Of a stretch of DNA of 64,000 bases, positions 16,622 to 26,193 are shown piece by piece. The notes beneath the pieces are model-generated. The model worked only from the letters and a program-made list of their open reading frames with translations. It was not told where the DNA came from and ran no database searches. Numbering within the stretch: the first letter of the stretch is position 1; every line of letters begins with the position of its first letter. This stretch comes from Scytonema millei VB511283 (GTDB lineage: Bacteria; Cyanobacteriota; Cyanobacteriia; Cyanobacteriales; Chroococcidiopsidaceae). Location: positions 442,242 to 506,241 of the forward strand of contig NZ_JTJC03000002.1 of NCBI RefSeq assembly GCF_000817735.3, in the 5' to 3' direction. The position numbers and the translations under genes are program-made.

Positions 16622-16852
16622 CTAAATTTCAGAGTAGTTATGCCTCTGCCTACTGCTGGGTTTGTACTTTGATGCCCATAGCGTTTCTGCTGGCGGAAAA
16701 AAGAGGAATAGTACGAACGACCACAAGGAGAATGAAAGTGAGAACGAACGACGGGGAAAAGCACGTTGAGTCAATCGCGATCGCTCTTTGCTACTCCAAA
16801 CAGTAACTATGCCAGCTAGCAAGGCAATGAATGTCAGTAAAGGGAGCAACAT
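16622..16852 (-). CDS. Hypothetical small membrane protein with strong RBS
   Basis: The ATG at 16852 is preceded by ATCAGGAGGTTTT, a near-consensus ribosome-binding site at good spacing, which decides this start over the upstream one at 16897. The 76-residue product has an N-terminal hydrophobic helix (MLLPLLTFIALLAGIVTVW), a basic Ser-rich linker, a second hydrophobic stretch (LWSFVLFLFFPP) and a polar tail. I recognise no family. Confidence 0.5.
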   Translation of the reverse strand: MLLPLLTFIALLAGIVTVWSSKERSRLTQRAFPRRSFSLSFSLWSFVLFLFFPPAETLWASKYKPSSRQRHNYSEI

Positions 16853-17677
16853 AAAACCTCCTGATAGTAGAAATACTCGACTCGTCCTGTCATGCATACG
16901 TTAGCAACTACAGCAAGTAACGGCAATATTTCTTAACCATTACAGAGAATTGTTACAACTCTAAACAAGGCTCTTAGTTTGCTTTGGCGATCGCCCGGGG
17001 CTAAGAATGTTGCTCAAAGCTAGACAGGGAATAAGCTTGAGCTGGACTACGGTTTCAATAGGAAGTGTCAGAACTATGAGACAGATGTAGAACGCGCGCT
17101 CAATTATGATTCTCAAAAATCAACTTGGGGAAAGAAAGCTTGGCAAACTCCAGTTAAAGTTTCGATCGAGTCTCAGAAGACGCTAGTTTACAGATTTCAG
17201 TTCAATGACTGCGAACATTAGCTGTATTACTAGGTAAATATTTTAGTTATTTTTATCACAATGCAACTTGAGATTTATCTCTTTCCTTAGTTAGAGGATT
17301 AAGTATTGAAGAGTAGTTATCTTGTTTGTTACCAATAGGAAGAAGCAAGCATAATTCGCTCGAACAGCACAAAGAGTTTTGTGCCAAAAACAGCAAAGCC
17401 TCAATTTTTTGAATTGCTATTTACTTAGCAATTCAAACTTTTTATGCTTAAATAAGCAAATGCAGCAAAGATAAATAGAAATATTAAAAATAATTTTTAT
17501 TGTTTTCTTTTTTAACCAAGTTATCTCTAAAATGTTGTTATCTATCTGGTGTAAAATACCATGATGCTAATTTATGTTGTCCTTGAGTTGAATACTAAAA
17601 AAGCGTAGATTTACAGTGAAGTATTGCGATCGCGCTGCAACTCAAATCGGCATTTAGAGAAAATGTGAGTAAAATTC
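16853..17677. other. Long AT-rich region upstream of psaB
   Basis: These 825 bases hold no credible gene. The last 300 bases before psaB are AT-rich, as expected for a long psaB leader and promoter region. TAAAAT and similar -10-like words near 17550 are possible, but I cannot fix the promoter. No trace of psaA is present. Confidence 0.6.
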
Positions 17678-19894
17678 ATGGCAACAAAATTTCCTAAGTT
17701 TAGCCAGGATCTCGCCCAAGACCCGACAACTCGTCGGCTTTGGTACGGAATTGCCCAATCTCACGATTTTGAAAGCCACGATGGGATGACCGAAGAGAAC
17801 CTTTATCAAAAGATCTTCGGGACTCATTTTGCTCAAGTGGCAATCATCTTTTTGTGGACATCTAGCCTTTTGTTCCACGTCGCTTGGCAAGGCAATTTCG
17901 AGCAGTGGATTAAAGATCCATTGCACGTCCGTCCCATTGCTCACGCAATTTGGGACCCTCACTTTGGTAAAGCCGCAGTCGATGCTTTTACCCAAGGTGG
18001 GGCAAACTATCCCGTTAACATCGCTTACTCTGGGGTTTATCACTGGTGGTACACCATCGGAATGCGAACGAATGGCGACCTCTATATGGGTGCGGTGTTC
18101 CTGCTACTGCTAGCGTCTCTGTTCCTATATGCTGGCTGGCTGCACTTACAACCTAAATTTCGTCCCAGTCTTTCGTGGTTCAAGAGTGCCGAGCCTCGCC
18201 TGAACCACCACCTAGCAGGGCTATTTGGCGTTAGCTCTCTGGCTTGGGCTGGACACCTAATTCACGTTGCGATTCCCGAATCTCGCGGTCAGCACGTCGG
18301 TTGGAGTAATTTCCTCACCACTCCGCCACACCCAGAGGGATTAAGACCATTTTTCACTGGGGACTGGGGTGCTTATGCAGCTAGTCCCGACACGGCAAAC
18401 CACATATTCGGCACATCTCAAGGTGCAGGAACCGCAATTCTGACTTTCTTAGGTGGTTTCCATCCCCAAACCCAGTCCTTGTGGCTGACAGATATGGCAC
18501 ATCACCATTTGGCGATCGCAGTCATATTTATTATTGCCGGACACCAATACCGCACCAACTTCGGTATCGGTCACAGCATCAAAGAGATGCTCAATGCTAA
18601 GAACTTCTTTGGGATTCAAACTGAAGGTCAGTTCAACTTGCCTCACCAAGGGCTGTACGACACCTATAACAACTCGCTGCACTTCCAACTGTCTATTCAC
18701 TTAGCAGCGTTAGGAACGGCGCTTTCTTTGGTGGCGCAGCACATGTATGCCATGCCTCCCTACGCCTTCATTGGGCAGGACTTCACGACTCAAGCAGCGC
18801 TGTACACGCACCACCAATACATTGCTGTGTTCTTTATGGTAGGAGCGTTCGCCCATGCGGGGATCTTCTGGGTACGCGACTACGACCCCGAACAAAATAA
18901 GGGTAACGTTCTCGATCGCGTCTTGAAGCACAAAGAAGCGATTATCTCCCACTTGTCTTGGGTGTCTCTCTTCTTAGGCTTCCATACCTTAGGGCTTTAC
19001 GTCCACAATGACGTAGTGGTTGCCTTCGGAACTCCCGAAAAGCAAATCTTGATTGAACCCGTGTTCGCACAATTCATTCAGGCTTCCCACGGTAAAGTTC
19101 TATATGGCTTTAACACTCTGTTATCAAATCCCGATAGCATTGCTTCCACAGCTGGCGCGACCTATTTACCAGGTTGGTATGAGGCGATCAACAACACCAC
19201 GAACTCTCTGTTCTTGACTATTGGTCCTGGTGACTTTTTAGTACACCATGCCTTTGCTTTAGGTCTGCATACCACTACCCTAATTTGTGTCAAAGGTGCA
19301 TTAGATGCCCGTGGTTCCAAGCTGATGCCAGACAAAAAGGACTTTGGTTTTACCTTCCCCTGTGACGGTCCTGGTCGTGGCGGTACTTGCCAAACTTCTT
19401 CTTGGGAACAAACTTTCTTCCTTGCTATCTTTTGGGCGCTTAACCTAGTTGGTTGGGTGACATTCTACTGGCACTGGAAGCATTTGGGTATCTGGCAGGG
19501 CAATGTGGCTCAGTTTAACGAGTCTTCCACCTACCTCATGGGTTGGCTGCGAGACTATCTGTGGCTGTACTCAGCTCAGTTGATTAACGGCTACACCCCC
19601 TACGGTATGAATAACCTGGCTGTCTGGTCTTGGATGTTCCTGTTCGGACACTTGGTATGGGCAACTGGTTTCATGTTCCTAATCTCTTGGCGCGGTTACT
19701 GGCAAGAGTTGATTGAAACTCTCGTTTGGGCGCACGAACGCACGCCACTAGCAAACTTAGTTCGCTGGAAGGACAAGCCAGTTTCTCTGTCCATCGTTCA
19801 AGGTTGGCTAACTGGTGTAGTTCACTTTACAGTTGGTTATGTCCTGACCTATGCTGCGTTCCTCATTGCTTCAACTGCTGGTAAGTTTGGTTGA
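17678..19894 (+). CDS. psaB: Photosystem I P700 apoprotein A2 (solitary PsaB)
   Basis: PsaB is half of the photosystem I core heterodimer and binds P700, the electron-transfer chlorophylls, phylloquinone and the Fe-S cluster FX in the thylakoid. This 738-residue, eleven-helix protein begins [16 protein letters not shown]. It keeps the FX ligand loop [12 protein letters not shown] (cysteines near residues 562 and 571), the P700-ligand helix [13 protein letters not shown] and the quinone-pocket SWRGYWQ. It is about three residues shorter than usual, with the loss around residues 487-505. Conserved positions are changed as well, for example SIHLAALG where standard PsaB has GWHLACLG. No psaA lies upstream, unlike the normal psaAB operon. 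It is therefore probably an extra psaB paralogue rather than the main copy. A weak terminator follows. Confidence 0.95.
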   Translation: MATKFPKFSQDLAQDPTTRRLWYGIAQSHDFESHDGMTEENLYQKIFGTHFAQVAIIFLWTSSLLFHVAWQGNFEQWIKDPLHVRPIAHAIWDPHFGKAAVDAFTQGGANYPVNIAYSGVYHWWYTIGMRTNGDLYMGAVFLLLLASLFLYAGWLHLQPKFRPSLSWFKSAEPRLNHHLAGLFGVSSLAWAGHLIHVAIPESRGQHVGWSNFLTTPPHPEGLRPFFTGDWGAYAASPDTANHIFGTSQGAGTAILTFLGGFHPQTQSLWLTDMAHHHLAIAVIFIIAGHQYRTNFGIGHSIKEMLNAKNFFGIQTEGQFNLPHQGLYDTYNNSLHFQLSIHLAALGTALSLVAQHMYAMPPYAFIGQDFTTQAALYTHHQYIAVFFMVGAFAHAGIFWVRDYDPEQNKGNVLDRVLKHKEAIISHLSWVSLFLGFHTLGLYVHNDVVVAFGTPEKQILIEPVFAQFIQASHGKVLYGFNTLLSNPDSIASTAGATYLPGWYEAINNTTNSLFLTIGPGDFLVHHAFALGLHTTTLICVKGALDARGSKLMPDKKDFGFTFPCDGPGRGGTCQTSSWEQTFFLAIFWALNLVGWVTFYWHWKHLGIWQGNVAQFNESSTYLMGWLRDYLWLYSAQLINGYTPYGMNNLAVWSWMFLFGHLVWATGFMFLISWRGYWQELIETLVWAHERTPLANLVRWKDKPVSLSIVQGWLTGVVHFTVGYVLTYAAFLIASTAGKFG

Positions 19895-19963
19895 GGTTGT
19901 AGAGGAGAGATACATGTTTAATTGAGACTGTACAAACGTTAGATGTAGCGTCTCTACATAAAG

Positions 19964-19999
19964 CCCCACCGATTTCCATCTTATAGGTAGGGTTTTTTC
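19964..19999 (+). terminator. Probable terminator after psaB
   Basis: CCCACC and GGTAGGG form a short stem with one bulge and are followed by TTTTTT, about 70 bp after the psaB stop. Confidence 0.55.
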
Positions 20000-20030
20000 T
20001 TATGAGTATTTTTTCTCTTTTTCATAGCGG

Positions 20031-20101
20031 TTTTCAATTGGGTGAAATACATAACACTGGTAGGGGCGCTTTCTCTGTGCGCCCCTACCAGTGTTATGTA
20101 T
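20031..20101 (+). repeat. Family A element, long form
   Basis: AGCGGTTTTCAATTGGGTG is followed by a perfect 23-bp inverted repeat (20047-20069 with 20079-20101) around the loop TTTCTCTGT. The arms contain the core TAGGGGCGC. The same AGCGGTTTTCAATTGG end is found beside three other copies at about 22320, 26223 and 30251. Confidence 0.9.
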
Positions 20102-20451
20102 GCGATCGAGAATTGCTGTCAGTTATGTGAAATCCAATTTTTGTGGAGACGAAGATAGATAACTATTGGCTATGTTCTAATACAAACAATGATTTTGAAA
20201 TTAGTAAAAGTTCGTATTGTTTTCTAACAGCAAATTGTATCCATATAAACATAGCTTTCTAAAAAATATCTCTTTCTTTAGTTAGTGTTGAGCTATTAGT
20301 AAATCTAGTTAATTTATAAATAAGTGAATTCTCTGCCTCATGCAGACTTACTGTCCTAGATAGCTTTCCTAAAAGAGACAGAACTGGTATAGTTTTTCTT
20401 CTCTAATTGGGCACTGGTTAGCTTTCTGGGATTTTTACTTTATTGGTGCAA
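20102..20451. other. Gene-free region
   Basis: AT-rich sequence with no credible coding frame between the family A element and the terminator of the 20542 gene. I see nothing specific in it. Confidence 0.55.
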
Positions 20452-20479
20452 GAAAAACCGCCAGGGTTATCGCTGGCGG
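20452..20479 (-). terminator. Terminator for the small gene at 20542
   Basis: Read on the minus strand, CCGCCAG and CTGGCGG form a 7-bp stem with an eight-base loop, followed by TTTTTCTT. Confidence 0.85.
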
Positions 20480-20541
20480 GTAGGAAAGGAGAAAAAAATT
20501 AGCTTAATATTAAATTGGCAATACTTTTGCGCCAAACCGAG

Positions 20542-20853
20542 CTAAGGGTTAATGATGCCGAAGTAGAGAGCAGCAATAAAAATGAGAATTGCCAGAGTCA
20601 CTATGCTAAGAGTGATGCGAAACTTGGTATTAGGCATTTGCTCGCGGGTTAGTACGCTATCTGCTTGTACCTGAGTTATCGGTTCAGATTTCGAGTCAGG
20701 ATTAATGTGAGAAGTTGTATCGTTTGCTAAAGCAGGAGGGGTTTTCGATGCCGGATCTGGGCGCGCAGTTTCGCGGTTATCTATTTCGGGAGCTGTATTC
20801 TTGGGAGAGTCGGGATTTTCTGTGTTTGGTGTTTGGTTGTCTGGCGATCGCAT
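20542..20853 (-). CDS. Hypothetical tail-anchored membrane protein
   Basis: From the ATG at 20853 (MRSPDNQTPN) the 103-residue product has a hydrophilic, Pro/Asp/Ser-rich and probably disordered N-terminal 70 residues. A single C-terminal helix (ITLSIVTLAILIFIAALYFG) follows and ends INP. I recognise no family. A proper terminator directly downstream on the same strand supports it as a real transcription unit. The longer frame to 20892 has no better start. Confidence 0.6.
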   Translation of the reverse strand: MRSPDNQTPNTENPDSPKNTAPEIDNRETARPDPASKTPPALANDTTSHINPDSKSEPITQVQADSVLTREQMPNTKFRITLSIVTLAILIFIAALYFGIINP

Positions 20854-21298
20854 GATTGTTTGGTGGTATTTTAATAACAGATGTACTGCCATAGTTTCAA
20901 ATATTTATTAGTGACTGCATCTTTCTATAGAACCAGTTGGTTGAAAAATGGTTCTATCAAAGGAGTTAGCTCGATCTAAAGTTTAGTTGTAACGCTAAAT
21001 ACAATACCAAGCACTCGCTGTTTGTACACCTTCGCTGCCGCGCGAAACAAGGGAGCAATTTATAAGCTTGAATACCAGTAATTTTCTCAATTCATCTGTA
21101 ATTTGACTGAAGCCTTAGCAAAGTGCGATCGCAATCTTTTGTATTGAAAAATACAATTTGCTAAGATTTTCTCTCAAACTAAAATATATCTTCAGTCTAG
21201 GTAAAACAGACTGAAAGGATGAAGTTGTAATTCTTAGAGTTCTTCATGATGAGAGATGAAAAGGTACTTCACTAACGGCACTAAAAGAGTAGAAATCT
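20854..21298. other. Gene-free region with one hairpin
   Basis: No gene is seen. TTCAGTCT and AGACTGAA (about 21191-21217) form an 8-bp stem upstream of the gene at 21299. The rest is unremarkable apart from a single HIP1-like site. Confidence 0.5.
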
Positions 21299-21496
21299 AT
21301 GTTCGGCATTGGAGAGTATGTGCTTCATCAAAAGACAGGGCACATCGGTAAAGTCATCGGTTACGGACACGAAATACTTAATGGTGTTTATACAACGACA
21401 CTGAAAGTACTGGTAGATTACACTGAAACTTCTGGAAAGCGAGGAGTTGTAGAAGAGGACTTGTATTCAGCCTGGGTAAAGTGGATAAGCTCTTAA
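21299..21496 (+). CDS. Hypothetical small beta-rich protein
   Basis: This 65-residue frame begins MFGIGEYVLHQKTGHIGKVIGYG. The alternating pattern, with a VLHQKTGHIGKVIG turn, looks like a small SH3/Tudor-like barrel of the CarD or KOW kind, but the resemblance is only by eye. It ends in an acidic segment and AWVKWISS. It stands alone on the plus strand, 128 bp before another small gene. The function is unknown. Confidence 0.6.
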   Translation: MFGIGEYVLHQKTGHIGKVIGYGHEILNGVYTTTLKVLVDYTETSGKRGVVEEDLYSAWVKWISS

Positions 21497-21624
21497 CGCT
21501 TCTACCTAAGAGGTAAGCAAAAGAGTTGGCTAAGCATGAATACTGATGAAGGATCGATTTGTATTATCATCCTTAATTAAATTAAACAGCTCCACAAGTT
21601 GCGGCAACAAACAACGTAACAATT

Positions 21625-21849
21625 ATGGCGGAAATTTTCGATCTAGGTATGAGTGATGAAGAGTACTTGCAACTGACTGCTCAAGGTAGAGATCCAGTGC
21701 AGGAACAGATTCTTGTCAGGAACCTTATCCGCGCTGGAGTACCAGCAGCAGAAGCCAATCGAGTTGCACCATTACTGCAAAAATTAGTCCGTTCGCCTCA
21801 GGAGGAAACTTTGATTAAAAAGGTATGGCAGCAAGTCAGAAGCCAATAA
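21625..21849 (+). CDS. Hypothetical small helical protein
   Basis: The 74-residue soluble frame starts MAEIFDLGMSDEEYLQL and is predicted by eye to be all-helical, with a hydrophobic ILVRNLIRAGVPAAEANRVAPLLQ segment and a C-terminal amphipathic helix. I recognise no domain. The ferredoxin gene that follows is convergent. Confidence 0.6.
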   Translation: MAEIFDLGMSDEEYLQLTAQGRDPVQEQILVRNLIRAGVPAAEANRVAPLLQKLVRSPQEETLIKKVWQQVRSQ

Positions 21850-21885
21850 TTCGAGTCGCTTCGCGCCAATTTACGCATCATGAAT

Positions 21886-22113
21886 TCACGTATTAGTTTT
21901 TTGCAAATCTGGTCGTTCTTCTGAAAGAATTGCACCTTCCACAGGGCATACTTGCAGACAAATACCGCAGTCAATGCAACCAGTAAAGTCAATCCAGTTC
22001 CAATCAGTATCTTTGGCATTTTTACCTGAACCTGGGTAAATACAGGCAACGGGGCAGGCATCAATGCAATCGGCGATACCTTCACAGGTATTGGCAATAA
22101 TTGTATATCCCAT
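21886..22113 (-). CDS. Ferredoxin with two Fe-S cluster motifs
   Basis: This 75-residue protein starts at the ATG at 22113 (MGYTIIANTC). The first motif is C-x5-C-x3-CP-x2-C (CEGIADCIDACPVAC) and the second is the classical CIDCGICLQVCP. It therefore binds two clusters, probably 4Fe-4S plus 3Fe-4S or 4Fe-4S. A 20-residue insertion (GSGKNAKDTDWNWID) lies between the motifs. Proteins of this type are widespread small electron carriers in cyanobacteria. The partner is unknown and the gene is monocistronic. Confidence 0.92.
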   Translation of the reverse strand: MGYTIIANTCEGIADCIDACPVACIYPGSGKNAKDTDWNWIDFTGCIDCGICLQVCPVEGAILSEERPDLQKTNT

Positions 22114-22933
22114 AACATCTCCATTCAAATTACTGTTAAGCAAGAGTTTTGAAGAGAAAATACGAATTGCTTTTGTGGAAATCGAAACGCAAAAATCTCT
22201 ACTAGAACAAGGTTTCTATAATTCTTATTTTTCTTCTTCTATCCAGGGTCAGAGCGTCATATTAAGCTACTCTGTACTCATTAATACAAGAAAACTCTTA
22301 TAGTACTCTCGATTGTGTGGATGACATTTGTAGAGGCGCACAACAGCTATCTGTGCGCCTCTACCAGGCATGTATTGCCCCATTGAAAACCGCTCTTAGT
22401 TATCGCTGCATATAAACTTTAGCAATCGAGAATGACGCACCAAATTTAGCTCGAAGTAGCGTATTGAACAACTGAGTCTTAGGTAAGATATTCATATTAA
22501 CAGTGTAAAAAGATAAGTGTAGATTTACACTCAGAAGCTAGAACTGAGCAATGCAATATGTATGTGCGATATGTATGTTGCACAACAAACTTTTATTCTA
22601 AAAGCTATCTCTCTAGGGATACATAAATTACTCTTTAGCGTTTAATAATTGACGTAGTGATAAGAATACCCAAGGTGAAAGCTCGACCCTATTTATAGCT
22701 TTATGAATAGAGTTTAAATGAAGTGGTAAACGAGGCTAGCCTTTTAAGAATAATTGAGGTAGTGAATAAATTTCGCAAAAAATAAATCAACTCCTCTAGT
22801 TCAAGCTGTAGATACTTAAGCAGATAATAAAATAATACTTTTTCTACGTTTAGTGCTAGACAATTTTCCTTTTATATTTCATCAAACGATAAATTTTCAA
22901 AATTATTTTTGAGTAAAAAGGTGGTATGCGATC
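22114..22933. other. Gene-free region containing one family A element
   Basis: Apart from the family A copy at 22320-22397, the 820 bases hold no credible gene. The sequence is AT-rich from 22400 onward. Confidence 0.55.
22320..22397 (-). repeat. Family A element, long form
   Basis: GTAGAGGCGCAC and GTGCGCCTCTAC (22330-22363) are the palindromic core, each with the same compensated base change relative to the consensus. CATTGAAAACCGCTCT is the conserved outer end, in inverted orientation relative to the copy at 20031. Confidence 0.85.
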
Positions 22934-23128
22934 GTGTCTACTTTCTCTCAAGATGAGTATTCTCAGAAGAAAGATGATTTGTCTAATCTATGCTTTGAAG
23001 CAAAGATGATGCGGCTTCGAGCTTGCAAAATGCGGATTGACGCTTTAATAATGCGTATTAGAGCAAAAGCTATACTCGAAAAAAATCGGAATTTAGTTGC
23101 TATCTATCAGGAATGGTTTGTCAAGTAA
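22934..23128 (+). CDS. Possible small basic helical protein
   Basis: A 64-residue frame from GTG 22934. Residues 20-55 form a strongly amphipathic basic helix with a repeated MRxRAxxMRIDAxIMRIRAK pattern. I recognise no family and the start codon is weak, with only AAGGTGG upstream. It could be a real small nucleic-acid-binding protein or chance. Confidence 0.35.
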   Translation: MSTFSQDEYSQKKDDLSNLCFEAKMMRLRACKMRIDALIMRIRAKAILEKNRNLVAIYQEWFVK

Positions 23129-23330
23129 TACTTGTAGTTTAGCGATCGCCTAGATACACCCCAAATTCCAGCAATTCATTTGACTGCTGATATTTGGAGC
23201 AGTCTGTTACCCTTGCCACAACTATATAAAACTTGACACTAAATAGCGGCAGCCAAAAGCTAGGATCGTTGTTAATTGCTAATTTCAATGATGGATTTCT
23301 AGTGTTGGATCGAGCTGTCTTTGTCAATTC

Positions 23331-24779
23331 ATGGCAATGAAAGATGAGCAAAAGACAAAAGAGCAACTGATTCGAGAGCTGGTCGCACTGCGTCAGCACT
23401 TGGTTGAGCTAGAAAGCGCTGCACAGCAGCAGCAGGTAACAGAGATATTACAGCAGCAAACTCAGCGAGAGCTATTGGTAGCAAGAATAGCGCAGCGCAT
23501 TCGGCAAAGCTTGCAAATAGAGGCAGTGCTAAACACAACTGTTGTAGAAGTGCGGCAGTTACTTCAAGCGGATCGAGTGTTTATCTACCGCTTTGAACCA
23601 GACTGGGGTGGAGTCGTAATTGTTGAGTCTGTAGCACCTGAATGGACATCGATTTTAGGCAGCAGACCCAAAGACCCGAGTTTTGCTCCAACTTACGTTG
23701 AATTATACAAAAAAGGTCGAGTACAAGCGACAGCAGATATTTATGCGGGAGAGCTAACCGAGTGTTATGTGGAGTTTTTGGCGAATTTTCAAGTCCAGGC
23801 AGACTTAGTAGTACCAATATTACAAGCAGAAGAGTTATGGGGACTGCTTGTGGTGAATCAATGTGCGGCACCACGACAATGGCAGCAATGGGAAATTGAC
23901 TTGCTGCGACAATTAGCAACACAATTGGCGATCGCACTTCAGCAAGCGGAACTTTATCAACAGTTGCAAAGCGAATTAGAGGAACGGCAAAAGACGGAGA
24001 AGGAATTAAAACGCCAGCAACAACTTTTAGCACAGTCCAACAGCGATCTACAACAATTTGCTTCTGTTGCTTCCCACGATTTACAGGAACCACTACGCAA
24101 GATTCAAGTTTTTGGCGATCGGCTCAAAGAGAAATTTAGCGAAGTATTGGGAGCGCAGGGACGAGATTATATCGAGCGAATGCAAAGCGCTGTCGGTCGG
24201 ATGCAAAGCTTGATTGATGACTTGCTCATTTTTGCGCGAATTGCCACCAGAGCGCAGCCATTCGTAGCGACGAATCTAGAACAAGTGGTGCAAGAGGTAC
24301 TGTCTGACTTGGAAGTGCGGTTGCAGCAGACAGGAGGAAAAGTAGAAGTAGACAAGCTACCCACCATTGATGCTGACCCAGTACAGATGCGACAACTGTT
24401 TCAGAATCTGATCGGAAATGCGCTGAAATTTCATCGTCCTCAAACACCACCAGTAGTCAAGATTTATAGCCAACTGGTCGCTCCACTCCAAAGCGAAGCA
24501 GAGGGCTCAGAAGATGTCGCCGCGTGTCAAGTGATAGTGGCAGACAATGGAATTGGGTTTGAACCAAAGTATCAGGAGCGAATTTTTCAGACATTTCAAC
24601 GCTTACACGGTCGCAGTCAATATGAAGGAACAGGCATGGGATTAGCAATTTGCCGCAAGATTACCGAACGGCATGGAGGTAGTATTACAGCTACAAGTAC
24701 GCCGGGACAAGGAGCAACATTTATCATCACATTGCCAATGCAGCATCAACAGGTGTTACCAGATGAAGAGTTGCTGTAA
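23331..24779 (+). CDS. GAF-domain sensor histidine kinase (Cph2/cyanobacteriochrome-like)
   Basis: This is a 482-residue soluble kinase. A short coiled coil leads to a GAF domain (residues about 50-205) of the phytochrome/cyanobacteriochrome type, with IYRFEPDWGGVVIVE, YKKGRVQATADIY and VVPILQAEELWGLLVV. The chromophore-position cysteine is present near residue 145 in LTECYVEFL, although the usual following His is Tyr, and DPSF replaces a DxCF cysteine. A long coiled coil precedes the HisKA helix with the phospho-acceptor His249 in VASHDLQEPLRKI. The HATPase domain has NLIGNALKF, DNGIGF and GTGMGLAICRKI. No response regulator is adjacent. Whether it binds a bilin is undecided. Confidence 0.93.
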   Translation: MAMKDEQKTKEQLIRELVALRQHLVELESAAQQQQVTEILQQQTQRELLVARIAQRIRQSLQIEAVLNTTVVEVRQLLQADRVFIYRFEPDWGGVVIVESVAPEWTSILGSRPKDPSFAPTYVELYKKGRVQATADIYAGELTECYVEFLANFQVQADLVVPILQAEELWGLLVVNQCAAPRQWQQWEIDLLRQLATQLAIALQQAELYQQLQSELEERQKTEKELKRQQQLLAQSNSDLQQFASVASHDLQEPLRKIQVFGDRLKEKFSEVLGAQGRDYIERMQSAVGRMQSLIDDLLIFARIATRAQPFVATNLEQVVQEVLSDLEVRLQQTGGKVEVDKLPTIDADPVQMRQLFQNLIGNALKFHRPQTPPVVKIYSQLVAPLQSEAEGSEDVAACQVIVADNGIGFEPKYQERIFQTFQRLHGRSQYEGTGMGLAICRKITERHGGSITATSTPGQGATFIITLPMQHQQVLPDEELL

Positions 24780-25158
24780 CAGCCTCGATCGTTTTGTTTT
24801 GAGTTTCAGTCAGCGATCGCGATTTTGAGAAATTGTCACTTAGCTAAATTTAAATTTTGCAACTTTTCCATCAATGAGTTGTAAAAATTGTTGCACGATC
24901 GCAGCAATTTTTGAGCGCGAGCGTATCGTTAATCGAACGTCGATCGCTATCTCAGCAAAGTGTAAAGAAGAGAAAAATTTTTGAAATTTGCGATTGCGAT
25001 CGCGAAAATTCCGATAACATGTGTAGCAAACATGTAGTCCGCTCGATTGACTCTCAAAGCTTCGATTGCTTATCTGTTGTCTTAGTACATAAAGAGGTAC
25101 TGTAGACTGGGTGAAATTAGCCTAATAATGTAGTTGCGTCTATAGGAAATGCTCGAAA
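24780..25158. other. Gene-free region
   Basis: No gene is supported in these 379 bases. Several HIP1-like GCGATCGC sites are present. I see no promoter that can be assigned with confidence. Confidence 0.55.
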
Positions 25159-26193
25159 ATGAGAGACATCAAAATAGACTTCTTAAGGTTTTTAGGTTTA
25201 TCTCTGATTATTCTCGCTCACGTCGAGCCACCAACTTGGCTGGCTCAACTCAGAAACTTTGATGTAGTTTTAATGGTCGTAGTTTCTGGATTAGCATTTA
25301 CACAATCCCGAAGAGTAGAATCTTATCAAAGTTATCTCTGGAAAAGAATCAAACGGTTACTCTTTCCCGTTTGGCTTTTCTTATCTTTCTACTTTTTAGC
25401 GAATACTGGATTGTCACTCTTAGGAAAGACCGCGTTAATTCCTCCAGAAGTTATATTAGATAGCTACACCCTAACCGAGGGAATTGGCTATGTTTGGATA
25501 ATTCGAGTATTTCTGCTAGTCGCCCTCACAGCTCCTTTTATTGCAAGAGCAAATCAAAGAATCAAAGACCATAAAGTTTATTTCTCCATCTTAATCTTTT
25601 CATATTTAATATACGAATTGCTATTAGCTCTAACTTCGCAATACACAACCACCTCTTTAGGAGAAAATGTGTCATTGTTTGTCTATTATGGGATAGCATT
25701 TTCGTTGGTGTTTGCTGTTGGCATTCGGCTCCCGCAATTAAGAAAAGCTGAATGTTCGGTTTTAGCAGGATTTTTTCTATTAACATTTGCTATTTTAGGA
25801 ATAACTTACTTTACTCAACAGGGCGACTTAGTCACTACGCAAACCCATAAGTATCCACCTTCTGCATATTATCTTTCCTATGCTATGGGTATGACTGTTT
25901 TAGCTTACCTAGTAGGAGACAAATGTATTCCAATTATAAGGAAGTTCAAAAAATTAGAGTTTTGGATTTTATTTATTGCCCAGAACAGTATGTGGATGTA
26001 TCTTTGGCATATACCAATAGTTGAGTTTTTTGAGCAGAATAGTTATTTTAACTTTCTAATTGAATATTTTGTTGCTTACTCAGGGGCAATGCTAATTACC
26101 TTCTTTCAAGTCTCTGCTGTCAAAAAGTGGCTTTTACCTACTATAAAGAAAGAATCTTTAAAAAAAGACTTAACAATTCTTTTGACGGGCTAA
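25159..26193 (+). CDS. Acyltransferase 3 family membrane protein
   Basis: The 344-residue protein has about ten hydrophobic helices and the acyltransferase-3 N-terminus: KIDFLRFLGLSLIILAHV (the catalytic-type His within helix 1) and FDVVLMVVVSGLAF followed by YLWKRIKRLLFPVW. The last helices carry MWMYLWHIPIVEFF, also typical. Such proteins O-acylate polysaccharides, peptidoglycan or lipids in the membrane. The substrate is unknown and no polysaccharide genes adjoin it. The DNA is more AT-rich than its neighbours, which is common for genes of accessory surface functions. Confidence 0.87.
   Translation: MRDIKIDFLRFLGLSLIILAHVEPPTWLAQLRNFDVVLMVVVSGLAFTQSRRVESYQSYLWKRIKRLLFPVWLFLSFYFLANTGLSLLGKTALIPPEVILDSYTLTEGIGYVWIIRVFLLVALTAPFIARANQRIKDHKVYFSILIFSYLIYELLLALTSQYTTTSLGENVSLFVYYGIAFSLVFAVGIRLPQLRKAECSVLAGFFLLTFAILGITYFTQQGDLVTTQTHKYPPSAYYLSYAMGMTVLAYLVGDKCIPIIRKFKKLEFWILFIAQNSMWMYLWHIPIVEFFEQNSYFNFLIEYFVAYSGAMLITFFQVSAVKKWLLPTIKKESLKKDLTILLTG

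Noticed and set aside
17654-18043. Open frame antisense to psaB
   Set aside because: Fully inside psaB; psaB motifs are strong on the other strand.
24911-25105. Open frame of 64 codons
   Set aside because: No ribosome-binding site, no domain, and the sequence is rich in HIP1-type palindromes.
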